A stretch of 64,000 nt of DNA from Afipia sp. GAS231 (GCF_900103365.1 NZ_LT629703.1:5008501-5072500), one strand, 5' to 3'; shown: positions 8,594 through 16,987, counted from the first letter of the stretch. The notes: a model not told the origin generated them from the letters alone. Translations and numbers: made by a program.

Positions 8594-9922
8594 ATGCAGG
8601 GATTGGTAGAGGGTACGGCTATCGGACCGAACAAAGCCGAGTCGCGCAGGTTCTTTCCGCGATTGGATTGGAAAACCATCTCGCTCGCAAGCATAGGCGG
8701 CGGATTGGAATTCTACGACTTCATCGTATACGGCGTGTTCGCTCAATACATCGCGAAGGCCTTCTTTCCGGCTGAGGATCCGGCGGTTTCATTGGTCAAC
8801 ACCTTCGCCGTCTTTGCGATCGGTTACCTGTCGCGGCCCATCGGCGGGATTTTCATCAGTCATATCGGGGACAGGTTCGGTCGCCGGAGAGCCTTCCTGC
8901 TTTCATTGATCGCGATGACCGCGGCTACTATGGCCATGGCTGCGATGCCAACTCACGGATCCATCGGCCTATCGGCTACCATTATTTTCATCGCCTTGCG
9001 TTTTATCCAAGGGTGTTGCGTAGGAGGAGAACTTCCGGGCGCCATCACCTACGTCGTGGAAACTGCTCCTCGGCGGGCTGGGCTCGCCTGTGGCATCATG
9101 TTCTTCTGCGTCAACACCGGCAGCTTTATCGCTGTCTTCGTCAGCTCGATGCTGCACTCCTATCTGTCGTCCGACGATATGCAGTCCTACGGCTGGCGTA
9201 TAGGCTTCGCCGTAGGCGGCGTGCTTGGCGTGATCGGCTTTCTGCTGCGGAGCAGGTTGCAGGAATCCGAATTGTTCAAGACACTCGGCGAGAAGCGGGC
9301 CGCCCGCTTGCCAGCCCTTGAGGTGATCAAATCGCACTGGGTGCCCATCCTCCTCGGTGTTGGTGTTGTGGGTATAAACCAGGCCTTTATTGCCATCCTC
9401 AACGTAGGGATGACGCCTTATCTAAGCCGGGTAGCCGGTTACGATGTAAAGACAGCTACCTCGGTGATCAGTTACGCGGTCGGTCTGTTGTCGTTCGGTA
9501 TTGTAGCTGTCGGATTCGCCAGCGATTTCTTGCCGAGGCGACGGATTCTCCAGGTGGGCACGTTCCTGCTAATGGTCGGGAGCTATCCTCTCTATCAGGC
9601 TATCCTCGGTCAGATCGTAAATCTGTACCTGCTGTTCACGGTCGCGGTGCTGGTTTGCGCATTGGTAACGGGGACGTTCGGGGCGGTGGCGGCAGGGCTT
9701 TTCCCGACCCGTCTTCGATTTAGCGGGCTTGCGATCTCCTACAATCTAGCTGCAGCGCTGATCGGAGGCTTTACGCCGCTTGTCACTTCTTGGATCGTCG
9801 CCACGAGCGGAGACAGAGCGGCGCCCGGAATATATTTGTCGATTGTCGCAGCGCTCGGATTCGTCTGCGCCCTGCTGCTCAAGCGGTATAGCCCGAGCGA
9901 CGAAGCCAAACTAGATCGATAG
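8594..9922 (+). CDS. MFS transporter, metabolite:H+ symporter (MHS) family
   Basis: 442 residues with twelve predicted membrane segments. The signature of the MHS family (relatives KgtP, ShiA, ProP) is clear: GGGLEFYDFIVYG in segment 1, GYLSRPIGG, and the loop GDRFGRRRAFLLSL between segments 2 and 3. Family members import organic acids, amino-acid derivatives or aromatic compounds with protons at the inner membrane. It sits between the isonitrile-hydratase-like gene and the aminotransferase with short gaps, so it is likely the uptake system for that operon's substrate. The exact ligand is unknown. Confidence 0.92.
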   Translation: MQGLVEGTAIGPNKAESRRFFPRLDWKTISLASIGGGLEFYDFIVYGVFAQYIAKAFFPAEDPAVSLVNTFAVFAIGYLSRPIGGIFISHIGDRFGRRRAFLLSLIAMTAATMAMAAMPTHGSIGLSATIIFIALRFIQGCCVGGELPGAITYVVETAPRRAGLACGIMFFCVNTGSFIAVFVSSMLHSYLSSDDMQSYGWRIGFAVGGVLGVIGFLLRSRLQESELFKTLGEKRAARLPALEVIKSHWVPILLGVGVVGINQAFIAILNVGMTPYLSRVAGYDVKTATSVISYAVGLLSFGIVAVGFASDFLPRRRILQVGTFLLMVGSYPLYQAILGQIVNLYLLFTVAVLVCALVTGTFGAVAAGLFPTRLRFSGLAISYNLAAALIGGFTPLVTSWIVATSGDRAAPGIYLSIVAALGFVCALLLKRYSPSDEAKLDR

Positions 9923-9937
9923 TCGGCGGAGAAGCGC

Positions 9938-11128
9938 ATGTTTGATGCACTCAAATCCTTACCGCCCGATAGTCTTCTCGCACTAATCAAAGCCTATCAA
10001 GACGACAAGCGAGCCGGAAAGTTGGACCTCGGCGTCGGTGTCTATCGCGACGAAGCCGGATCGACTCCCGTCATGGAGGCGGTGAAGTCGGCTGAACGAA
10101 TCCTCCTCGAGACGCAGGATACCAAAGCCTATCTCGGCCCGGAGGGCGATATGGGGTTTGTAGCCGCGCTCCAGCCATTCGTGTTCGGTGCCAGCGCCAG
10201 TGGTGTCACCGGTCTGCAGACACCGGGTGGCAGCGGAGCGCTTCGACTTGGAGCCGAGCTATTGGCTTCGGCCCGACCGGGAGTGCGAGTCTGGCTCGGC
10301 GCTCCGACTTGGCCGAACCACGCTCCCGTGTTTCAGGCCGCCGGCGCCACAGTTTGTTGGTACCGCTATTTCGACACGTCGACCCAGACGGTCTTGTTCG
10401 ACGAAATGATGACTTCGCTGGCGGGAGCGGAGCGTGGTGACGTCGTTCTGTTGCACGCATGCTGTCACAATCCGACCGGTGCGGACCTCGATCCAAAGCA
10501 ATGGTCGGAGGTCGCTAAACTCGTGGCCGCACACGGTCTTTTTCCATTCATTGACTTTGCGTATCAGGGCCTGGGGCGCAGCCTCGATGAGGACGCCTCA
10601 GGAATGAGGTTGGTGCTAAACGCTGTAGATGAAGCGCTCGTCGCATACTCTTGCGACAAGAATTTCGGCCTCTACCGGGATCGCGTTGGTGCGCTGTTCG
10701 CGCTCACTCGCAACTCGACCCGGGTTGCTACCATAGACAGCAATATGGCCAGCTTGGCCCGCGTTAGTTGGTCGATGCCTCCGGACCATGGTGCTGCGCT
10801 CGCGCGCATCATACTAGAATCCAAAGATCTACAGCGGGTCTGGCATGATGAGCTCGTCAGGATGTGTGCACGAATAATCGAGGTCAGGCTTTCCCTGGCG
10901 ACGCTGGAGCCTCAATTGCAGTTCTTGGCAAACCAATGCGGCTTGTTCTCAAACATAGCGCTCACGCCACCCCAAATCGGGGCTTTGCGAGTAAGGCACG
11001 GCATCTACATGGCGCCCTCCGGTCGGGCCAACCTTGCAGGTATGCGAGCGGCGGACGCCAGTAGGCTGGTCGCTGCTCTGGCCGACGTCGGAGCACTCGA
11101 AGAAAGACGCAGGGCGGGAGCATCCTGA
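9938..11128 (+). CDS. Aromatic/aspartate aminotransferase, class I
   Basis: 396 residues, the usual length for AspC/TyrB-type fold-type-I PLP enzymes. The start is supported by GGAG 7 nt upstream. Motifs are LDLGVGVYRDEAG at the N-terminus, CCHNPTGADL for PLP phosphate and substrate binding, and the Schiff-base lysine at about residue 241 in CDKNFGLYRDRVG. Relatives swap amino groups between aspartate or aromatic amino acids and 2-oxoglutarate in the cytoplasm. It is the third gene of the operon led by the DJ-1/PfpI gene. In this catabolic setting, conversion of an aromatic amino acid (tyrosine- or phenylglycine-like) to its keto acid is attractive; that is inference. Confidence 0.93.
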   Translation: MFDALKSLPPDSLLALIKAYQDDKRAGKLDLGVGVYRDEAGSTPVMEAVKSAERILLETQDTKAYLGPEGDMGFVAALQPFVFGASASGVTGLQTPGGSGALRLGAELLASARPGVRVWLGAPTWPNHAPVFQAAGATVCWYRYFDTSTQTVLFDEMMTSLAGAERGDVVLLHACCHNPTGADLDPKQWSEVAKLVAAHGLFPFIDFAYQGLGRSLDEDASGMRLVLNAVDEALVAYSCDKNFGLYRDRVGALFALTRNSTRVATIDSNMASLARVSWSMPPDHGAALARIILESKDLQRVWHDELVRMCARIIEVRLSLATLEPQLQFLANQCGLFSNIALTPPQIGALRVRHGIYMAPSGRANLAGMRAADASRLVAALADVGALEERRRAGAS

Positions 11129-11367
11129 TCTCGGGTTTCCTGGGATACGCCGCCGGTCCTTTCGGCGCTTTCTACTGGTCGAGAATTCGGCTCGAACCGT
11201 TCCAGAGACGATGTTGGAAAGAACTAGACTCGCGGTGGCTGATAATTCCGATGGCAGGGGCGGTCGGCACTGCTGCTTCCGTTGCAGGAATGGTCGCAAT
11301 CTTCTCATTGAGGTTCCGCCCACCCGACCTTCGATCGGCCGTTCAGGAAGACCTGAACTGGCCTAGC
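11129..11367 (+). pseudogene. C-terminal fragment of an unrecognised membrane protein
   Basis: A frame open from about 11122 to the TGA at 11368-11370 reads like real protein. It starts with SGFLGYAAGPFGAFYW, then has a hydrophobic helix (IIPMAGAVGTAASVAGMVAI), and ends RPPDLRSAVQEDLNWPS. It has no start codon of its own and abuts the aminotransferase stop, so it looks like the 3' end of a larger gene whose front was lost. The end of the same frame (AVQED..WP) recurs, broken by a stop, at 6670. I do not recognise the family. Confidence 0.5.
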
Positions 11368-11480
11368 TGATACGTGGCCCCTCGACGCTACGCTTCGGGG
11401 CCACCGGCGCAACACTCACTTGGCCGGTGTTGCAAAGATCTTCCGAATTGTTCTGCGCAACCACTGATTTCCCGGCTCCT
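11337..11480. repeat. Direct repeat copy 2, partner of 6669-6812
   Basis: This copy carries the end of the membrane-protein frame and the intact end of the LysR gene at 11416. It contains the near-perfect hairpin GGCCGTTCAGG-AAGA-CCTGAACTGGCC (11337-11363), which might act as a bidirectional terminator although no T-run follows. The degraded copy 1 has lost the hairpin symmetry. Confidence 0.85.
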
Positions 11481-12303
11481 TGTGAAAACGCTCGTGCCAA
11501 TATTGTGTGACCTTGAAAGTTGGAAGGTCGATAGGAGGAGAGACGGAAATCAGATCAAATCGCTGCGAAAGCAGAGAAGCCACGCGAGATGGCGCCGTCA
11601 AAATCAAATCGTCTTGCTCTACGAGAAGACCAGCGATGAGAAAGCTCTCCGTTACAAGGCGAACGTTTTCAGGCCGGCAAATTTCGCGAAGTTCGCGTTC
11701 GACGTGCTGATGAGTATACTCCAGTCCGTTCGCACAGATCACGATATGCTTCGCTTCTCGGAAGGCTCGGAGTGTAAGAGGTTTGGCCGGATCGCGGCGG
11801 CCTGACGGCATGACGCAAACGTAGGCATCGACCGCCAACGTTTGGCTGCGAACGCAGCCACACAAGTCCTTTAAGCTTCCGAAGGCAACGTCGACATGGC
11901 CGGATTCCAAGGAGACCATCAGTTCTTCGCTGCCCAGCAGCGTCGCGGCGAATCTTGCAGAAGGCGCCGCCGTCTTGGAGTACCGATGGAGAGCAGGCAG
12001 CAACAACAAGGAACCGACGTCCGACGTTGCGATGTTGAATTCACGTGCGGTGGTCGCGGGGTCGAAGCTTCCCGCATCGCAGAGCTCGTTTTGATAGATC
12101 CGAACTATCTCCGCGATGGGCGGGGCATGTTTTGAGGCGACCGGGGTCGGATACATCCCTTGTTGTGTCTTGACGAATAAGGGGTCGTCGAAGTGATCCC
12201 GCAACTTGGCGAGCCAGCGACTAACGGTCGATTGAGGCGCATCGAGTATGCCGGCTGCCTTGACTACGCTCCGGGTTCGGAAGATCGCATCGAAAGCGAT
12301 CAA
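11416..12303 (-). CDS. LysR-family transcriptional regulator (NodD/NahR-like group)
   Basis: 295 residues from a TTG. The N-terminal winged helix-turn-helix contains GILDAPQSTVSRWLAKL and DPLFVKTQQGMYPTP, the mark of the NodD/NahR/LinR subgroup that senses aromatic ligands. The rest is a periplasmic-binding-like effector domain. Comparison with the neighbour at 12339 shows that eight more residues (LQNLDIAQ) are encoded upstream of the TTG. The only codon offering that start is a CTG at 12325-12327, preceded by AAGGGGA, so a rare CTG start or an early N-terminal lesion is possible. It follows the co-directional LysR gene by 35 bp. Candidate regulator of the pobA-lig or left operons. Confidence 0.88.
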   Translation of the reverse strand: MIAFDAIFRTRSVVKAAGILDAPQSTVSRWLAKLRDHFDDPLFVKTQQGMYPTPVASKHAPPIAEIVRIYQNELCDAGSFDPATTAREFNIATSDVGSLLLLPALHRYSKTAAPSARFAATLLGSEELMVSLESGHVDVAFGSLKDLCGCVRSQTLAVDAYVCVMPSGRRDPAKPLTLRAFREAKHIVICANGLEYTHQHVERELREICRPENVRLVTESFLIAGLLVEQDDLILTAPSRVASLLSQRFDLISVSPPIDLPTFKVTQYWHERFHKEPGNQWLRRTIRKIFATPAK

Positions 12304-12338
12304 TTGCGCGATGTCTAGGTTTTGCAGCTTGTCCCCTT

Positions 12339-13349
12339 TCAGGCGTTTTCGCCCAACGGTATCGGAGATGCGGCACGCTCAAAGCTGGCGTGTACCATTT
12401 TCGCGGAGTTACGCCCTGGATTAGCAAAAGCGGCTGTTCCCAACCTGAGCCATTCATTGCCCGGATCCAGCTGGAAGCGCTCGTGCCAATATTGCTTGAC
12501 CTGAAATTTGGGCAGATCCATCGGCGTGGCGACGACTGCAAGGCGACAGTGACTTTTGAAATAATCTGCCATGCGCGCCGGCGCCGTCAGTAGCAGATCG
12601 CTATCACAGATCATTAGCATGGCGGCGACCATGCTTTCTGAAATTAGCCGCACGTTGGCTCGAGGCAGTATCTCGGTCAGGTGCCGTTCGACATCCTGCT
12701 GGACGGGGCCGACCACATGCGCGCGTACCAGAATGTGTTCTGCACAGAGAAATTCGTCGAGGCCGAGATTGCCGCGTGACAAAGAATGCCCTTTCCTCAT
12801 CACGCAGACATAGTTCTCTTCGTATAGAGTTTGCTCTTTTACGCCTGCGCCAAGGTCCGGAAAGTCGCCAAGCGCCAAATCGACTTCTCCCTGCTCAAGC
12901 TGGGCAGTCAGATTGTTGCGGCCAAGTGGGACCGCTGTAAAGCCGGCAGACGGGGCCTTGTCGCGTGCCCAATCGTGAAGAGTGCTCAGTCCGAGTAGGT
13001 GCCCGAATTCCGAGCCGGCGATCTTGAAGTTGCGGTTCGTGGTTGCAGGGTCGAAGCGGCCGGCATGCAACAGCCGGGTACGATAGATACTGAGTATTTC
13101 CTTCACCGCGTCAGAACAGGCTACTGCGGTGGGAGTCGGCTCCATGCCGTCTTGAGTACGGACAAACAATGGATCGCCGAATGAAGCGCGCATCCGGGCC
13201 AACCATCGGCTAACTGTCGGTTGGGGTAGATCGAGGACGCGACTCACCTTGATCACGCTCCGATGCTCGTACAAAGCGTTGAAAACCCTAAGCTGCGCGA
13301 TGTCCAACCTGTCGATGCTCACGTTGCGTATCGATACCATGCTGCACAT
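12339..13349 (-). CDS. LysR-family transcriptional regulator (NodD/NahR-like group)
   Basis: 336 residues, long for the family because of a C-terminal tail of about 30 residues after the usual end (WLRLGTAAFANPG). The helix-turn-helix contains RVLDLPQPTVSRWLARM, followed by DPLFVRTQDGMEPTP. The effector domain shares YWHERF near its end with the paralogue at 11416. The two genes are a tandem duplication reading leftward, 118 bp downstream of ligB. The position suggests control of the aromatic operon in response to a hydroxybenzoate-like ligand, but no operator has been identified. A later start at MVSIRNV is possible. Confidence 0.9.
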   Translation of the reverse strand: MCSMVSIRNVSIDRLDIAQLRVFNALYEHRSVIKVSRVLDLPQPTVSRWLARMRASFGDPLFVRTQDGMEPTPTAVACSDAVKEILSIYRTRLLHAGRFDPATTNRNFKIAGSEFGHLLGLSTLHDWARDKAPSAGFTAVPLGRNNLTAQLEQGEVDLALGDFPDLGAGVKEQTLYEENYVCVMRKGHSLSRGNLGLDEFLCAEHILVRAHVVGPVQQDVERHLTEILPRANVRLISESMVAAMLMICDSDLLLTAPARMADYFKSHCRLAVVATPMDLPKFQVKQYWHERFQLDPGNEWLRLGTAAFANPGRNSAKMVHASFERAASPIPLGENA

Positions 13350-13467
13350 CCTACCCTCGTCGGTAGCGCAAAAGTCGAGCTGATATCGCGCTATCCGGGA
13401 CTTGCATTCGTCACCGCGGGAAGGATCGAGATCTCAAACCGGTGCTCCCTGCAATCCATCGGTGGTG

Positions 13468-14319
13468 TTAGGCGTTGACGTAGCAACCCAGTCCGGCGGC
13501 AGTCAGCGAAGCGGAGACGTGATAGTGCTGGTATACTTCCCGAACATTTGCATTTAGCGCACCACGTGCCACGAGCCACATAATGAGCTCCGCGCCCTCA
13601 TGACCCGCCTCTCTCATGTACTCGCCAAGCGGGATGTTGGTTAAGGCTATCGGGTCGTCGACAAAGTTCTTAAGAAACATGCGGTCAAAAGGAGGCTTCA
13701 TGAAGCCTGCGCGTTCGCCTTGGAGTTGGTGCGACATTCCGCCCGTACCCATGATCAGCACGCGCGCGTCCTTCGGATAAGCATCAACCGCTTTTCGTAT
13801 CGCTTGACCGAGCTTGAAGCAACGGCCAGGCTGGGGCAGCGGGAATTGAATGGTATTGACCGTAACGGGTATCACTTTGGTTGGCCAAGCCTCGACTTCG
13901 CCTGCAGGTCCTCCGAACGCGATACTCATCGGTACGGAAAAGCCGTGATCGACCCCCATCTCCTGAAACATCGTGACATCGAATTCTTGCGCAACCAGAT
14001 GCTCGATCAAGTGCCACGAAAAGTCGGGATCGCCCTCGAACGAAGGAATGGGGCGCGGTCCCCAACCCTCATCACCCGAGCGATATTCCGCAGCCGCTCC
14101 GACGCCGAAGGTGGGGACACGATCGAGAAACACTTCCAGTCCATGATCGTTGTAAACGACGATCGTCACGTCAGGCGCGAGCTTTCTGACGAATTCCTTG
14201 GCCGGAAGATATCCATCGAACAACGGCTTCCAGTATGCATCCTGGGTCAGTCCCTGATCTATCGCGATGCCGATCGACGGCACATGTGACGTGGTCACCG
14301 CTCCAATGATTTCAGCCAT
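13468..14319 (-). CDS. ligB: Protocatechuate 4,5-dioxygenase beta subunit (class III extradiol)
   Basis: 283 residues. Catalytic subunit that opens the protocatechuate ring between C4 and C5 to 4-carboxy-2-hydroxymuconate semialdehyde, using Fe(II) and O2. Iron ligands characteristic of LigB are visible: His12 in TTSHVPS, His59 in YNDHG, and Glu244 in EGAELIMW. The catalytic acid-base histidine is in GTGGMSHQ. The gene overlaps ligA by 8 bp, so translation is coupled, and it closes the pobA-ligA-ligB operon. Gallate or a halogenated protocatechuate are alternative ring substrates of this family. The genes for later steps (LigC, LigI, LigJ, LigK) are not in the window. Confidence 0.93.
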   Translation of the reverse strand: MAEIIGAVTTSHVPSIGIAIDQGLTQDAYWKPLFDGYLPAKEFVRKLAPDVTIVVYNDHGLEVFLDRVPTFGVGAAAEYRSGDEGWGPRPIPSFEGDPDFSWHLIEHLVAQEFDVTMFQEMGVDHGFSVPMSIAFGGPAGEVEAWPTKVIPVTVNTIQFPLPQPGRCFKLGQAIRKAVDAYPKDARVLIMGTGGMSHQLQGERAGFMKPPFDRMFLKNFVDDPIALTNIPLGEYMREAGHEGAELIMWLVARGALNANVREVYQHYHVSASLTAAGLGCYVNA

Positions 14320-14704
14320 TGTCGAGATCCTTGTGCGAATTGAGCTTGGCGCGAAATTGTTCCAACGTCATCGCGTTCTGTTGTGCTCCTACATGCTGCA
14401 TCGAAATATGATCGATGGCCGCTAGTTTGAACACGTAGTAGATATTGCCGCCGGATCGCACCATGCCGATCCAGTCTCTCGATTCAACCAATTTCGTTGT
14501 TTCATCATCCAGCCCAAACTTGCGGCAATAGGCCTGCTCGTCGGCGACGAACGCGGTGCGGTTTTCGGGTTTCGTCAATGACATGCACATCTTGTTGAGT
14601 GCGTAGTTCTTGCGAGCTCTGGTGCCGTCAAAAAGATAAGTACCCTGAAGCGAGCGCGCCGTCGCCTTGTCGTGTTCAATCATTGCTAATAGCTCGTCGG
14701 CCAT
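14312..14704 (-). CDS. ligA: Protocatechuate 4,5-dioxygenase alpha subunit
   Basis: 130 residues, the normal size of the LigA small subunit, an all-helical lid that covers the LigB active site and helps bind the ring carboxylate. It has the family's AYCRKFGLDDETTKLVESRD and GGNIYYVFKLA stretches. It starts 16 bp after pobA with GGAG upstream and overlaps ligB by 8 bp. Separate alpha and beta genes are as in Sphingobium LigAB, not the fused gallate dioxygenases. Expression should follow the pobA promoter with its palindromic operator. Confidence 0.92.
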   Translation of the reverse strand: MADELLAMIEHDKATARSLQGTYLFDGTRARKNYALNKMCMSLTKPENRTAFVADEQAYCRKFGLDDETTKLVESRDWIGMVRSGGNIYYVFKLAAIDHISMQHVGAQQNAMTLEQFRAKLNSHKDLDNG

Positions 14705-14720
14705 CTTTTTTCTCCGATTT

Positions 14721-15890
14721 CTAGAACGGAAGCCCTACGAACTGCTCGGCAAGCGTGGCCTGTGCGTGCTCCGACCGCGTCAGGTAGTCGAACTCGTTAC
14801 GGCGGAGCTTGGCCGGGAAAGGGTCTTCTCCAGGAAAGACATGCAAGAGCGTAGTGAGCCACCAGGACAACCGGACGGCGTTCCATACGCGTCTCAGCGC
14901 CGTTTCCGAATAGGCCTCCAGCAGATCGGATCGTCGATCGGCGTAAAACGCGCGCAAGGCCCGCGACAAGTAGAAGACATCGGAGACCGCCAGGTTCAGC
15001 CCTTTAGCGCCGGTGGGCGGCACGATATGCGCCGCGTCTCCTGCAAGGTAGAGCGCACCATACTGCATCGGTTCGGAAACAAACGAGCGCAGTGGTGCAA
15101 TCGACTTCTCGATCGACGGGCCCGTGACGATCTTAGCCGCGGTATCCGCGGGGAAGCGAGCCTTCAGTTCGTGCCAAAAGCGCTCGTCAGACCAGTCTTC
15201 GGGGCTATCGGTGGTGGGGCACTGTACATAGTACCGGCTGAGCTTGGGTCCGCGCTGAGATGCGAGAGCGAAGCCGCGCTCGCTATAAGCGTAAATGATG
15301 TCGTCGAGCGGCGGCGTTTCCGACATGATTCCCAGCCAGCCGAACGGGTAGACCCGTTCGTAGGCTCGGCGAGCATCCGCCGGGATGGATTGTCTCGAAA
15401 CACCGTGGAAACCATCGCAGCCCGCAATGAAGTCGCAATCCACACGTTGCGTTTTGCCCTCCTTCAAAAAGGTCACGTAGGGACGCCCAGACTTCAAGTC
15501 GTGCAACGCAACGTCCTCGGCTTCCTCTACGATGTGACCGCCGGCTGTCTCGCGCGCGGAGTAAAGATCTTCCGTGATCTGCGTCTGGCCGTACGCCATC
15601 ATCGTTTTGCCCGTGAAGCGGTGTCCGTCGATCAGAAAGGTGTCGTAGCCAGGCCACTTGATGCGAATCCCGTCATGGACGTGACCTTCCCGGTCCATCC
15701 GTGCTCCGAGACCGTATTGCCTCAATAGCTCCACTGTTCCGGCCTCCAGCACGCCCGCGCGAATTCGCTCGAGCACGTAGGCCTTGGATTTGCGCTCGAG
15801 AACGATGCTGCCGATCCCGTTGAGGTCGAGAATATGGGACAGGAGCAACCCCGAAGGTCCGCCGCCGATTATGGCAACCTGAGCACGCAA
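14721..15890 (-). CDS. pobA: 4-hydroxybenzoate 3-monooxygenase
   Basis: 389 residues, the standard length of PobA (about 390). Class A flavoprotein that hydroxylates 4-hydroxybenzoate to protocatechuate with NAD(P)H and O2. Motifs are the FAD dinucleotide fold IIGGGPSGLLLSHIL, the DG motif GCDGFHGVSR, and the second FAD motif AGDAAHIVPPTGAKGLN. It is the first gene of the leftward operon with ligA and ligB. A palindromic operator block lies 60-90 bp upstream and is nearly identical to one at the dehalogenase promoter. It would take the halogen-free product of the neighbouring dehalogenase, linking dehalogenation to ring cleavage. Confidence 0.95.
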   Translation of the reverse strand: MRAQVAIIGGGPSGLLLSHILDLNGIGSIVLERKSKAYVLERIRAGVLEAGTVELLRQYGLGARMDREGHVHDGIRIKWPGYDTFLIDGHRFTGKTMMAYGQTQITEDLYSARETAGGHIVEEAEDVALHDLKSGRPYVTFLKEGKTQRVDCDFIAGCDGFHGVSRQSIPADARRAYERVYPFGWLGIMSETPPLDDIIYAYSERGFALASQRGPKLSRYYVQCPTTDSPEDWSDERFWHELKARFPADTAAKIVTGPSIEKSIAPLRSFVSEPMQYGALYLAGDAAHIVPPTGAKGLNLAVSDVFYLSRALRAFYADRRSDLLEAYSETALRRVWNAVRLSWWLTTLLHVFPGEDPFPAKLRRNEFDYLTRSEHAQATLAEQFVGLPF

Positions 15891-15949
15891 CTACGCCTCC
15901 CGGAATGGTCTTGACGTCAAGTCGCACTTCCCAGAGCAGATGTCAACGT

Positions 15950-15980
15950 AAAATGGACCATGGTCCGTATTTCGGACCAG
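15950..15980. promoter_or_regulatory. Palindromic operator upstream of pobA
   Basis: The perfect 12-bp palindrome GGACCATGGTCC (15955-15966) is flanked by a block that matches the dehalogenase upstream site at 26 of 31 positions, but in the opposite orientation relative to the gene. A third half-site GGACC follows at 15974. A TTGACA on the minus strand (15941-15946) lies just downstream toward pobA, so a protein bound here would sit upstream of the -35 box as an activator does. The adjacent IclR-type regulator is the likely binder. Confidence 0.7.
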
Positions 15981-16184
15981 TGAACTTTTGCCACCCACGC
16001 GGAAACTCTCGCCGCGAGATTCAATATGATCGGCTGGTGAAACAGGCAGGAGCGCGCCGCTGCGCGAGCCCGGACGGTTCTGGACCGAGCGGGAAGATGG
16101 CAACGTGCTGACCTGTGAACGGTTGGCGCGTCGGGTGGCAGGCTGCATACGGCGGGAGCGGTGCAGCCCCGGCAGATGAACGGC
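15981..16184. other. Intergenic between pobA promoter and iclR-type gene
   Basis: About 200 bases with no convincing frame. Together with 15891-15980 it forms the 294-bp gap that separates the regulator from the pobA operon. No T-rich hairpin terminator was recognised after the regulator stop. Confidence 0.4.
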
Positions 16185-16943
16185 CTATGACGGATATTTG
16201 CCCTGCAGGGCCCCGGCTACGTTCACCGCCGCCTTCCTGACAACCGGCAAGAGGACGGTCTCCAGGTGCTTCTTGGCGACGACATCGTCGAGATAGATCA
16301 TGGAAATGGCGCCGCCTCCCCCCGGAACGGGGACCGCGGCAACACGCATGTTTGGACCCAACTCGTTAAGAGAACGCGTCGCGTAGCCTGCCTGGGCGGC
16401 TTCCTCGATCCTGCGCTTCGCTAACGTGATTTGCGACTGGGACTTGAGAAGACTTTTGAGCCACTTGCCCCGCTCGAGCTCGCTCAAACTCGATAGGTAC
16501 GACACTCCTGCCGCGCTTTCCAGAATCGGAAACCGTCGCCGCTCGAACAACTTCAGCTTGATGGGCGCCCGTTCGCGATTGTTCGACTGAATCAACATCG
16601 ACAACCCGTCCTGCACGAGATATTCAGCCGGCCATTTAAGTTCGTCCGCCAATAGGTCGAGGGCCACCTGAATCAAACCCTCGGTCTGATTCTTGCCGAT
16701 CAGCGAACGCGACAAGGACGCGACCTTCGGCGTCACGCGATAGGTGAGCGTTTCCGTATCCTGAGCGGCATAGCCTTCCGCCTGAAGGGCCTGCAGCAAC
16801 CGGATCACGGTCGCTTTGGGCAGGTTCGTCTCCTTGACCAGTCCCGAGATGGTGGCCGTTTCCAGGTCGTTAAGCGCCGCCAACAACCGCAAGCCGCGCG
16901 CCAGCGCCCCAGTGGGACCATCGTTAGCGAGTGAGTTCTGCAT
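16185..16943 (-). CDS. IclR-family transcriptional regulator
   Basis: 252 residues. The N-terminal winged helix-turn-helix (about 12-75) contains GALARGLRLLAALND and ETNLPKATVIRLLQALQAEG. The C-terminal IclR effector domain (about 90-245) contains VAAVPVPGGGGAISMI. This family includes PobR, PcaU/PcaR and other activators or repressors of hydroxybenzoate catabolism that bind short palindromes as dimers or tetramers. The gene lies between the dehalogenase and pobA, all leftward. The matching palindromes at both promoters make it the best candidate for the shared regulator. The inducer may be the halogenated or plain 4-hydroxybenzoate; that is inference. Confidence 0.92.
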   Translation of the reverse strand: MQNSLANDGPTGALARGLRLLAALNDLETATISGLVKETNLPKATVIRLLQALQAEGYAAQDTETLTYRVTPKVASLSRSLIGKNQTEGLIQVALDLLADELKWPAEYLVQDGLSMLIQSNNRERAPIKLKLFERRRFPILESAAGVSYLSSLSELERGKWLKSLLKSQSQITLAKRRIEEAAQAGYATRSLNELGPNMRVAAVPVPGGGGAISMIYLDDVVAKKHLETVLLPVVRKAAVNVAGALQGKYPS

Positions 16944-16987
16944 GTGGCATCCCGTGATACGGAACCAAGATACGACGCCACTCTATG

